A DNA stretch of 10,000 bases from Penaeus vannamei (GCF_042767895.1 NC_091555.1:3515182-3525181), one strand, 5' to 3'. Counted from the first letter of the stretch, positions 1 through 7,673 are shown. Numbers and translations are program-made. The notes: generated from the letters alone by a model not told the origin.

Positions 1-342
1 AATGCGGAGACCGATGGTGACCCCAAGTTCGGCCGTAAGGGAAGGAAGGGGTCGACGCTAACGACTGATCACGACCTCCAATGGAGTCTGTTACGAGGGG
101 GAGAACGACGGGTGTGTCGTGGAGTTACTGCTGACCCTTCAGGATTGTGCTTGTGGGAGCCTGTGTGTAGCGCTTCGGCCATGTGTCGTGCAATACTTTT
201 TTATTTTTTATTTTTATCTACTATGAATGATTGTTATGTCTTTTCTTTCTGTTTTCACATATATTTTTTTAAGAAATATATACACCAGTATGTATTTGCT
301 TATGGGATAATGTTTTATAATGGCTTTTATGCACAATGGTAG
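1..342 (+). other. open frame with GC-rich 5' part, possible exon fragment
   Basis: Frame 1 is open from the first base to a stop at 340-342, so it may continue from outside the window. The first 195 bases are clearly richer in G and C than what follows, as coding or transposon-derived DNA would be in this AT-rich setting. The peptide from the GC-rich part includes KFGRKGRKGSTLTTDHD and CRGVTADPSGLCLWEP; I recognise no domain. From about base 195 the frame enters T-rich DNA and encodes mostly Phe, Tyr and Ile, which looks like chance openness. A weak donor-like GTAAGG lies at 36-41. It could be a terminal exon, a transposon remnant or a chance ORF. I infer no function. Confidence 0.15.
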
Positions 343-565
343 TTATCTGAATATTTCATTTTCATATTTTGGGAAACGCGGTATTTTAATTTCTTGTTCA
401 AGCGATTTTGAGTTTTTTTTAAACGCCTTAGTTGAAGTATGGTTTGTAATATTTGGTTTTGATTTAGTTTCACGTGGTTGCGCAATGGTTTGTTGTAATT
501 ACTAATGAAAGAATGTAAAAGAAAACACCTTAGCCATTCAAACTGTGATCACCATTAATGTGTAT

Positions 566-566
<1 letters not shown>
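343..566. other. AT-rich unique DNA, nothing recognised
   Basis: T-rich sequence with scattered stops in all frames. The short open frame at 320-505 is Phe-rich and has no GC3 signal or motif, so it is not called. No RNA gene or inverted repeat was seen. Confidence 0.5.

Positions 567-598
<32 letters not shown>
567..598. repeat. poly(T) tract, 32 T
   Basis: An uninterrupted run of 32 T. On the minus strand it is a poly(A) that could be the tail of a retroposed sequence whose body would lie at 599 and above. I find no AATAAA just upstream on that strand and no clear target-site duplication, so a plain mononucleotide repeat is equally likely. Confidence 0.9.
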
Positions 599-602
<4 letters not shown>

Positions 603-663
603 AGACCCAAATAGTCGAAAACAAAGGGAAGTGAATTATGAAATGAAAAAAATACTACAGCAA

Positions 664-675
664 GAGGGAGGGAGG

Positions 676-735
<60 letters not shown>
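664..735 (+). repeat. (GGGA)4 block followed by (GA)n microsatellite
   Basis: Four runs of three G separated by single A (666-680) are followed by about 27 GA repeats. The G block fits the canonical G-quadruplex pattern with one-base loops. The GA part is a purine mirror repeat of the kind known to form triplex DNA. The Ser-Leu open frame on the minus strand here is only a translation of the repeat. Confidence 0.95.
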
Positions 736-736
<1 letters not shown>

Positions 737-1135
737 GGAATAGATGAGACAAAAGAATGAAAGTCATTCTTGAAGTCAGCTACTTTTTTTTCAGGGATTA
801 GAAAGGCTTTGGTCGTGTGCTTGAATATGCATGGTCTCAGAAAAAGTTGTATTCGCACACCACAGACGATAAAGCCGACTTTTTTTTGCCTTTTTAAGGA
901 AGTGCTCCTGTATATGAAAATACAATATGCATAATTTATTAAAAAAAAAGAACAAAAAATTAGCAGTGGCATGGAGGAATAGAAAAAATAAATAAATAAA
1001 TGAAAAATAATAATAATAAATAAATAAATAAAATAGAATATTTAATCATCTTCAATGCTTATATCATTTACTCTACATATCGGATTAGATGGTTATAAAT
1101 CTGCATCACAGTTGTTAGTTTCCATTGTTCTGCGC
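736..1135. other. AT-rich unique DNA, no gene seen
   Basis: AT-rich sequence with several A or T runs of eight to ten bases (for example 785-792 and 942-950). The minus-strand open frame that crosses it begins in A-rich sequence and ends in the GA repeat; it has no recognisable domain. Confidence 0.5.
983..1033. repeat. (AATA)n / (AAT)n imperfect microsatellite
   Basis: A-rich tract made of AAAT, AAT and AATA units with a few interruptions, in two blocks separated by a short AAAAATAATAAT segment. Confidence 0.85.
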
Positions 1136-1260
1136 GACTCTTGATTGCCCTTGTCTCTCGCCCTGAGTAATGGAAGGGGAATCCCCGCCTGGACGCTGCG
1201 GGAATGGTGCTCGAGGCTAATTCACAGCTATTTCGGTTTAGTCATGGTACTGAACTGTCT
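1136..1260. other. GC-richer island with a 16-codon ATG ORF
   Basis: The composition rises well above the flanking AT-rich DNA between about 1136 and 1220. A short plus-strand ORF starts at the ATG at 1170 and reads MEGESPPGRCGNGARG before a stop. No longer frame stays open, and the peptide is not recognised. The island may be a first-exon or regulatory region, because it holds a kappa-B palindrome and lies just upstream of a good splice acceptor, but that is inference. Confidence 0.2.
1176..1186. promoter_or_regulatory. palindromic kappa-B-like site GGGGAATCCCC
   Basis: The 11-mer fits the NF-kappa-B/Rel consensus GGGRNWYYCC on both strands. Arthropod Rel proteins (Dorsal, Dif, Relish) bind such sites. 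One match in 10 kb is not proof of use. Confidence 0.25.
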
Positions 1261-1286
1261 TTTTTTTTCTCTTTTTTTTCTTGCAG
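1261..1286 (+). other. candidate 3' splice acceptor
   Basis: A pyrimidine tract interrupted by no purine runs into TTGCAG at 1281-1286, a near-ideal acceptor. The sequence after it is open in one frame for about 30 codons (QCRWSVNSLGCGKG at first) and then turns into low complexity. No matching donor or upstream exon is convincing. Long T tracts are common in this DNA, so chance is a real alternative. Confidence 0.2.
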
Positions 1287-1486
1287 CAATGCCGGTGGAG
1301 TGTAAATAGTTTGGGCTGTGGAAAAGGATTACTTAGATCCCTCTCTCTCGCTCTATTTTTACAGATTTGTTTTTCATGTTTTTAGTACTGATTTACTGAT
1401 GTTATTATCATCGTCTGTGTATTGATCTATGCGCATGCAGATAACTTACTATATACTAATACTTATTCTCATTTGTATGCCACACT

Positions 1487-1566
1487 CCCCCTCTCTCTCT
1501 CTCTCACACACACACACACGCGCGCGCGCACACGCACACGCACATGCACACACACACACACACACA
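1487..1566. repeat. (CT)n joined to (CA)n(CG)n(CA)n
   Basis: After a C-rich start and a short CT tract, positions 1505-1566 alternate pyrimidine and purine without a break for 62 bp: CA repeats, a CG core at about 1519-1529, then mixed CACG and a longer CA tract. This is the classic composition of left-handed Z-DNA. The Thr-His open frame through it is a repeat artefact. Confidence 0.95.
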
Positions 1567-1742
1567 GCCAGATAATTTCTAATCTTCCTGCTCATTCCTT
1601 TTCCTTCCCTCCTCCTTCTCCGCCTGTGTCCTCGCCTCGACACCTCACTCTCCAAATCCGCCAAGTGCGTTTAATCACGTACTTTTACTTGCCAATCGAG
1701 AGCCAGGCAGCAAACGTCTGGCACTCGACCCAGGCAATCCGA

Positions 1743-1961
1743 ATGCAGGGAGAAGCTGCTGAATCCAATTACATGTCTTATGAGGTGCTGGGAAGGAAGA
1801 AAATCAGTATAGCGATGTCTTATGAGGTGTTACGAATAAAGAAAAACAATAGAGCGATGTCTTATGAGGTGCTAGGAAGAAGGAAGAACAAAAATATATA
1901 TTTAGCGATTTATGCACGACTTGCCCTATTACTATACAACGTAGAGTGGTGTGTAGTGTAA
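1743..1961 (+). other. candidate small ORF, 72 aa, containing a tandem repeat
   Basis: The first ATG in this frame after the CA repeat is at 1743; the frame upstream is open only through microsatellite DNA. The 72-residue peptide starts MQGEAAESNY, then has three diverged copies of an MSYEVL-basic unit, and ends LALLLYNVEWCVV. The start context is weak (C at -3). The repeat units differ mainly at bases that change residues in a basic linker, while the MSYEVL core is kept. I recognise no protein family. It may be a short secreted or structural peptide, a fragment of an exon, or a minisatellite that happens to be open. Confidence 0.15.
1773..1907 (+). repeat. three-copy 42-bp minisatellite, in frame
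   Basis: Units start at 1773, 1815 and 1857. Units one and two are 42 bp and unit three is 51 bp because of an inserted AT-rich stretch before its shared ending (A/T)AGCG or GAGCG. Each begins with the same 15 bases, ATGTCTTATGAGGTG, followed by a purine-rich variable half. All lengths are multiples of three, so each reads MSYEVL plus a Lys/Arg-rich tail. Confidence 0.9.
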
Positions 1962-2167
1962 TCTGTATGAAATACTTTGAATTACTGTAAGTAGATGATA
2001 TAGCTACTGTATTCTCAATCTTATTTTATCATCCGAAGTGGGCTCAGATATATGACAATCACCTAATGATATATGACCAATTTTAGACATAGATTCAAGA
2101 AAACCAAACAACAGGACAAAACGCCGAACGCAAACTAGACCAAACGAACATAAGCTACGACATCTAC

Positions 2168-2170
<3 letters not shown>
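1962..2170. other. AT-rich unique DNA, nothing recognised
   Basis: Only a 10-bp direct repeat, GATATATGAC at 2047-2056 and 2068-2077, stands out (21-bp spacing). No open frame or RNA-like element was seen. Confidence 0.5.
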
Positions 2171-2662
<492 letters not shown>

Positions 2663-3240
2663 ACAGGCACCACCGCTGTGCTCGAACGGTGCCTCATTCC
2701 TCGTGCTTTGCATATGAAAAGCAAAAGTGATATTTCTTCCAAATGAGGCTCAAGATTTCCACATTCCGCCTCTGTTGTGCCTTGAGAGTCCCCGCGGACC
2801 ATTGTTGTTCAGGAACTTATAGCGAAAGAAGACGCAGCTTTTCCTCATTCTGTATTACCATTGCTCTAATTCCTTTTATCAGATGTGAAATATTATTTTT
2901 AGCGTTCAGGAATTGTTGCAATCAGAAAATGTCTCTTGATTTATGAAACATTTTACACACACAAAAAAAAACAACAACATGATATTACACACAAAAACAA
3001 ACAAACAAACAAACAAAAAAACAATGATATTACATCAAATATGATTGTTAACATGTAATGATGTGATGTACATGTCCATCACTTTGAAGCTATAAACTTA
3101 TCAACAACTTTAGATCGTCACCAAGTTAAGGAAATTACACAGGAAATTGATGCTAATGATTAGAGTATAATTATTACTATTATCCTCATCATCCTTGCTG
3201 CGTCTGTAGCACTGTCTTACTCAATTCATTTTCTGATATC
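2663..3240. other. unique DNA between repeats, no gene called
   Basis: It begins with a short inverted repeat, AGGCACC / GGTGCCT, around a 16-base loop (about 2665-2694). The region 2743-2946 is open on the plus strand with an ATG and mixed composition (peptide MRLKISTFRLCCALRV first), but it has no recognisable motif and no coding bias I can point to. From 2955 it becomes A-rich, with a CAAA microsatellite, then AT-rich unique sequence. Confidence 0.4.
2993..3020. repeat. (CAAA)n microsatellite
   Basis: About six CAAA units followed by an A run, inside a wider A-rich zone (2957-3025) where the phrase ATGATATTACA occurs on both sides of the repeat. Confidence 0.9.
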
Positions 3241-3286
3241 TTTCACACTAAATAGTACCCCCCCCTCCCTTTCTCCCCTCTTAAGA

Positions 3287-3350
3287 CCACGCCCTCTCGA
3301 AGAGATAAAAAGCCTCGAGGCACACGTGAATAGACATCTCTTATCTCACT
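3287..3350 (+). promoter_or_regulatory. possible core promoter
   Basis: CCACGCCC (3287-3294) fits the KLF/Sp CACCC-type box. GATAAAAAG (3303-3311) is a degenerate TATA element. CACGTG (3323-3328) is an E-box. The order and spacing are plausible for a plus-strand start near 3333. The first ATG after that is at 3383 (MTEVPYTSIEIKNRG then stop). The TATA match is imperfect and no clean initiator lies at the right distance, so this is a weak call. Confidence 0.15.
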
Positions 3351-3426
3351 TTGGTACAAGTTATTAGGGTATTAAAATTAGCATGACTGAAGTACCATAC
3401 ACCTCAATAGAGATTAAAAACAGAGG

Positions 3427-3550
3427 GTAAAGAGACGAAAAAAAATCGTTTTCCTTTCATTTCCAAGGTTCTTTCTCCACAAAGGTCTCACGTCCAACTA
3501 TTTCATTGCATGTTGTTACTAATATTAAACTTTTTTTTTTCTTATCACAG
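3427..3550 (+). other. candidate short intron (124 bp)
   Basis: A moderate donor, AGG|GTAAAG, is at 3427. A branch-point-like TACTAAT lies at 3517-3523, then ten T and CTTATCACAG ending at 3550. The 3' half is close to textbook; the donor lacks G at +5. Splicing would join the ORF starting at 3383 to ATAATCGTC and give an immediate stop (GGA TAA), so the joined product would be very short. The acceptor may be used by another upstream exon or not at all. Confidence 0.18.
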
Positions 3551-3638
3551 ATAATCGTCTCTGCATCTCCCAAATCTGCATATTCACCTAACACTTGAAG
3601 TCAAATCCTAAGTGTTTGGTTTGTTGATCTTATTTGTA

Positions 3639-4075
3639 CTGGGGAAAGGCTAGATCAGTAGCAATTCGAGGTGTCATGGCGTCTGATTCTATTTTTGGAA
3701 AAAAAGCATATGGGGGTTTATTTCGATGAAGTTATAAAAGTTACAGAGGCTTTGTGAATATGGTCGATCATTTTGGTCTTTTCCATGTATAAAAAGGATG
3801 GAAAATAATGATTTTTAAAGGTTATACTTGGATTACTTTATCGTTCGGAAAAGAATGATTTTAATGGTTATATTTTCACTGAACAATCATCAAAACAGAC
3901 GCCATGGCACCTCCTCGAGTTGCTACTGATCTAGCCTTTCCCATTATCGAAAGCCACTTGGATTACTTAATAGTTCGGTAAAGAAGGATTTTAATGGTTA
4001 TATTTTCACTGAACAATCAACAAAACAAACGCCATGGTACCTCCTCGAGTTGCTGCTGACCAAGCCTTTCCCCAG
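3639..4075. mobile_element. non-autonomous inverted-repeat DNA transposon, copy 1, with duplicated right end
   Basis: The left end CTGGGGAAAGGCT (3639 on) is the inverse of the right end AGCCTTTCCCCAG (ending 4075). The arms match over about 50 bp apart from a 3-bp deletion and a few substitutions. It is flanked by TA on each side, within GTAC. The inside is AT-rich and has no transposase frame, as expected of a MITE. A second internal right end finishes at 3942, so the element has one left and two right terminal repeats. TA duplication fits Tc1/mariner-type movement, but the family is not proven. It shares the middle segment GCTTTGTGAATATGGTCGAT with the copy at 7412-7654. Confidence 0.85.
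3826..4072 (+). repeat. tandem duplication inside the transposon (two 117-bp arms)
   Basis: 3826-3942 and 3956-4072 align without gaps with about 10 differences in 117 bp, that is about 91% identity by eye. A 13-bp spacer separates them, giving a 130-bp period. Each arm starts ACTTGGATTACTT and ends with the inverted-repeat terminus. The copy at 7412 has only one such arm and lacks the ACTTGGATTACTT segment, so this is a duplication or an older longer variant. Confidence 0.9.
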
Positions 4076-4190
4076 TACAAACCCCATCAACAATTTCCTC
4101 AAACAGCAACACCTGGAACGACTTCAGAACGACCAACATTTCCCTAACGAGGTCTTCAAGGAGTTCGGGATAAACAAGCACAAAACATGT
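4076..4190. other. coding-like GC3-rich fragment flanking the transposon
   Basis: Directly after the transposon, the plus frame reads KQQHLERLQNDQHFPNEVF and continues KEFGINKHK. Most of its third codon positions are C or G, unlike the AT-rich surroundings. The frame goes on from the transposon end and, across the pre-insertion site, back to a TGA at 3596-3598. The minus strand is also open (VYPELLEDLVREMLVVLKSF), so the coding strand is uncertain. No domain is recognised. It may be a relic exon, or part of a larger transposable element into which the shorter element inserted. Confidence 0.25.
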
Positions 4191-4586
4191 AGTCTAGACA
4201 TTGCCTGTTTCCTCTTCAACTTTTTTCCCTCTCTTTGTTTTCTCCTTCTTCCGCCTCCTACTCATTAGTTTCATCTTTCTACTACTCTTCTTGGAGAACT
4301 ACAAATTATTATTATTATGATTATTATTATTTTTTTCTTAATCCAGTCGTGTTTCTTGTCTTTTCGGTTAGGGTTAGATAAAGAAATAAATAAAGATTGA
4401 CCCCCATTTTTTTCTTTTATACTTTTATTCCCTTTTCTGTTCGTCATCTTTGTTATTTCCTTTCTCCCTGTTTACATTTTTTCCTGTGATTTCTGAAAGA
4501 CAAAATTTATTTTCAAGAACATACTTTCAACAGCTAGATATTTTACAAGCAGAATTTGCATACATATGTGTAAATCCACCCCCCCC
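4191..4586. other. T-rich low-complexity DNA
   Basis: T- and C-rich sequence without a supported gene. It contains an ATT trinucleotide tract (4305-4331), several T runs and a run of eight C at 4579-4586 that abuts the CT microsatellite. Confidence 0.5.
4305..4331. repeat. (ATT)n microsatellite
   Basis: ATT units with one ATG interruption, leading into a T run. Confidence 0.85.
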
Positions 4587-4731
<145 letters not shown>

Positions 4732-5412
4732 CCTTATTTCATGGACTGGCAATCCCTCTTTGGAAGTTGAGAAAAAAGTTTCAGATGTGATTACAAACTA
4801 AAGGGACAATCATCTAACTTTCAGGGGAAACACACCCAAACGGAAGACATACGCGCATACTTTCTCTGATTTCTTACGTGAATAAATATACCAATCTCTA
4901 GATATACTAAATGCAGCTGTTCAGTGGTCTATAAAATATCTCTTGGGCGGTAATGGCACCTTCAATAATCTTCAGTGGAAACCATAGTTATTCTCACATA
5001 CAACGGTGTAAACAAGCCACACATGGGACTCTCGCACCTAGCCATTGGCAATACTTTGTACGTTTTAAGAGAAAATTATTTGTAAACAATACAGCCATGC
5101 TAGACGAAGGAGACACTCTCGTAGGAGACTCTGCAGGTCACACACATCCTCCAGCACAGGTTTCTTAAGAAGAAGAAGGGAAAGGATGTCAAAACCATTG
5201 CTAATAACATATGAAAGGAGATTATATACTTATTAGGTTACACTGCCCGGTAAACGTTAGTATAAGATCAAAAGAAGAGGTGTCATAAGCAGCTGTATTT
5301 CATAGTTTGCTGAATTTTTGTTGCATCCGGAAACAACTTTAAGTAAGAAGCTAGAATATCGGAATTTTTGTCTTTCTGTCTATCTTTAGCCCTGTTTCTG
5401 TATCTGTTTCTC
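4732..5412. other. unique DNA with one unremarkable ATG ORF
   Basis: The plus-strand ORF at 4953-5168 encodes 71 residues starting MAPSIIFSGNHSYSH and ending SAGHTHPPAQVS. Its ATG has G at -3 and +4, a good animal context. A strong TATA-like sequence at 4930-4938 is too close to that ATG to serve it. No domain, signal peptide or codon bias supports a gene. The rest of the stretch shows no repeat or RNA feature. Confidence 0.3.
4930..4938 (+). promoter_or_regulatory. TATA-box-like TATAAAATA
   Basis: An exact TATA-box match. A TCAATA at 4962-4967 lies at the expected distance for an initiator. A start there would fall after the ATG at 4953, leaving the ATG at 5097 (a 23-codon frame) as the first available. 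AT-rich DNA makes such matches common. Confidence 0.12.
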
Positions 5413-5492
5413 TTTGTCTGTCTATCTATCTATCTATCAGTCTATCTGTAACTGTTTCTTTCATTCTGTCTGTCTCTGTCTGTCTGTCTGTC

Positions 5493-5531
<39 letters not shown>

Positions 5532-5567
5532 CTCTCTCTCTCTCTCCCTCTCTCTCGCTCTCTCTGT
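5413..5567. repeat. compound microsatellite (TCTA)n-(TCTG)n-(TTTC)n-(TC)n
   Basis: TCTA units at 5420-5438, TCTG units at about 5466-5492, TTTC units at 5493-5531 and TC to about 5567. All units are one-base variants of TCTC, which suggests stepwise conversion along one pyrimidine tract. Confidence 0.95.
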
Positions 5568-6450
5568 GTATCATTCCACACATCTATACAGACATGTAGA
5601 TTGAACGAATGATATTAATTTACTAATGTGCAGCACACATACATAGTACGCAGTTTAATGTCGGCTTCATCTTCTTTCTAGTAACTAATTACCTTATTTC
5701 CAACTTTATTGCTACGATTTACTGTCTGCTCATCCGCCTCCAAATCCCATTGGCTTAACTTCACACACAATGATAATGAAGACAATTGTGTCGGCTCATT
5801 CCCTTGCAGAAAGAGAAGCGGGATCTCTCTTGATGCCACAGACGTTGCTACATTCGGACTAATAAGCCACATGAGATTCTCTGGTCTTGATTTATGCGCT
5901 TCATTTCGCTTCGGTCGTATCATATGGATCTGTAGCGCCGGTGGAATAAAGGAAGCGCTGGAACAAGGCTCTTCAGTCTAAGCATTCAAGATTAGCTTGT
6001 TGTTTGGCTTCCAGGAATGCGTGGGGTTCTAGTGATACACGAGATGTAAAGAAAGAGGTGATCGTATCTTCTCATAACAGGATGTGAGCGTGTGTCTCTT
6101 GTTTCACTGATAAAAGAAGAGTGGTTTTTTTTCTTCCCTTACACAATTCCATTTTGAATGGCTCCTTAAACAATAAGATGCAATGATTCCTTTGTCATAA
6201 GAAAATCTTTACGCTTGTCCTCTTAATGACTTTAATGAAACAACCATAATAGGTCACCACAAACGCGGCACAAATACCAAGCGAAAGAAAACGTAGATTC
6301 ACTATTTCCATGGCCTTTCGATTATTTAGACAGGACCATTTATTATCGAAAGATGTGCTAATATTAGTTAGAAGTATCATGAATGCGTAATTATTCATAG
6401 AAGCAGGTAAAAAGGAAGAAAATGAAGATAGAGACAGAGGGAGGAAAAAA
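5568..6450. other. unique DNA, open on both strands at 5678-5981 but no gene called
   Basis: Between 5685 and 5981 the plus strand is open (includes SHWLNFTHNDNEDNCVGSF) and 5678-5923 is open on minus from an ATG (MIRPKRNEAHKSRPENL). Both read as mixed-composition peptides and neither is recognised. An acceptor-like CCCTTGCAG ends at 5809, but the frame after it closes soon. Antisense openness is a common shadow effect, so at most one is real. From 5990 to 6450 I see only AT-rich sequence and an unrecognised minus ORF (6195-6398). Confidence 0.3.
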
Positions 6451-6497
6451 GAAAGATAGACAGATAGAGATATATATAGATAGATAAAGATATATGT
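6451..6497. repeat. (GATA)n/(AT)n imperfect microsatellite
   Basis: AGATA, GACA and ATAT units mixed. The open frame on the minus strand that crosses it encodes Tyr-Ile-Leu repeats and is not a gene call. Confidence 0.85.
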
Positions 6498-6539
6498 AGA
6501 ACATTATGTATATAAGGTAGAACTCTCCATAAATTCCCG

Positions 6540-6790
6540 AATGAGAATAAAATGCACGCTAGAGGGCCGCGCGTCAATGTCCATATTTGGGAACTGCCAC
6601 ACACGTAATCACGCTGCTCGATCGCGTGGCTTCACTCTTCGTTCCGGAGCCGAGAACAGAATGCGGACCAAGTGAAAGCGTGTAGTATGGTCAAGGAAAT
6701 TCGTGGGAGTCGAAAGTTGGTTGTTCTGGACTGGTTCGATCTGATCCTCGAAGTTGGGCGCGGATTCTCTGTTTAGGGGGATCAGTTGTG
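6540..6790. other. GC-richer unique island, no coding frame
   Basis: The composition rises between about 6555 and 6775, with many CpG pairs (for example GGGCCGCGCGTC and CTCGATCGCG). No frame is open across it. It contains a perfect CArG box and a CTGATCC / GGATCAG inverted repeat near its right end. I read it as a possible regulatory region or old transposon remnant. It matches no tRNA or snRNA I know. Confidence 0.3.
6581..6590. promoter_or_regulatory. CArG box CCATATTTGG
   Basis: An exact match to CC(A/T)6GG, the binding site of SRF-type MADS-box factors. It sits in a GC-richer island, which makes it slightly less likely to be chance than in AT-rich DNA. There is no adjacent gene to assign it to. 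Confidence 0.25.
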
Positions 6791-6889
6791 GGAAAATAAG
6801 TTTTCATAGATTTCTCTAATATAACTCATGAAGCAATCAACTATTTTTTTCCCCCTATATAAATGAATAGATTATATATATAAGTATAG

Positions 6890-7142
<253 letters not shown>

Positions 7143-7166
<24 letters not shown>

Positions 7167-7306
7167 AATGATACGATGATACAGAAACAAATGAAAGAAA
7201 CAAGCCTAGGGTAGAAAGGTAACGAAAGGATAAATACAGTCGGGAAAATTAGGAACAGAGGAACGACAGCATAAAAAGAGAAATGTCTTACTGGATACTA
7301 ATAATT
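7143..7306. other. A-rich unique DNA, nothing recognised
   Basis: Apart from the short AC tract at its start, this is A-rich sequence with no open frame of note and no inverted repeat seen. Confidence 0.45.

Positions 7307-7330
<24 letters not shown>
7307..7330. repeat. poly(A) tract, 24 A
   Basis: An uninterrupted run of 24 A that ends where GC-rich sequence begins. It could be a retroposed tail on the plus strand. No AATAAA stands at the usual distance before it and no target duplication was found. Confidence 0.9.
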
Positions 7331-7338
<8 letters not shown>

Positions 7339-7342
7339 GTAG

Positions 7343-7411
7343 GCGACCCAAAAAGCAATAGATAGCGCGGGCGGCCTCGACCTGCCGAAGACCTGGGGCG
7401 ATAAACACGTA
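7343..7411 (+). other. short GC-rich coding-like fragment
   Basis: After a TAG at 7340-7342 the frame reads ATQKAIDSAGGLDLPKTWG and then DKHV up to the transposon. If the transposon and one TA are removed the frame continues HVHF. GC content and third-position C/G are high against the poly(A) and AT-rich flanks. It is too short to identify. It may be part of an old transposable element or a relic exon. Confidence 0.2.
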
Positions 7412-7654
7412 CGGGAAAGGCTAGATCAGTAGCAACTCGAGGAGGTGTCATGGCGTCTGATTCTATTTTTACGGTTTATTTTAATGACGTCACAAAAGCT
7501 ACGGATGCTTTGTGAATATGGTCGATCATGTTGCTCTCTTCAATTTTATAAAAGGATGGAAAATAATGATTTTAATGGTTGTATTTTCATTGATCAGTCA
7601 TCAAAACAGACGCTATGACACCTCCTCGAGTTGCTACTGATATAGCCTATCCCG
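7412..7654. mobile_element. non-autonomous inverted-repeat DNA transposon, copy 2 (243 bp)
   Basis: The left arm CGGGAAAGGCTAGATCAGTA (7412 on) matches the inverse of the right arm ending CTATCCCG at 7654 over about 45 bp with three differences. TA flanks both ends, again inside GTAC, which suggests a TA duplication and a preferred palindromic target. The interior has no coding frame. It is collinear with copy 1 but lacks that copy's extra right arm, and its termini lack the TG/CA next to the end base. This compact form is probably closer to the mobile unit. Confidence 0.88.
7485..7492. promoter_or_regulatory. palindromic CRE TGACGTCA inside the transposon
   Basis: An exact full CRE, the CREB/ATF site. 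The matching place in copy 1 reads TGAAGTTA, so the site was either lost there or gained here. Activity is unknown. Confidence 0.25.
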
Positions 7655-7673
7655 TACACGTACATTTTCAGAC

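Noticed and set aside
567..598. Processed pseudogene or LINE tail on the minus strand
   Set aside because: No polyadenylation signal, no coding similarity in the adjacent body and no target duplication were seen; kept as a plain poly(T) repeat.
1422..1742. Upstream part of the open frame that includes the MSYEVL repeat
   Set aside because: It begins at a TTG and runs through CT and CA microsatellites; the Thr-His segment is repeat-derived. Only the part after the ATG at 1743 is worth noting.
5678..5981. Overlapping plus and minus ORFs as a gene pair
   Set aside because: The two frames are antisense shadows of one another, neither has a recognised motif, and the plus one has no ATG at its start.
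6733..6750. GGTTCGAT resembling a tRNA B box (possible tRNA or tRNA-derived SINE)
   Set aside because: The second half of the B box does not match, no A box lies at the right distance, and the flanks do not fold into a cloverleaf by eye.
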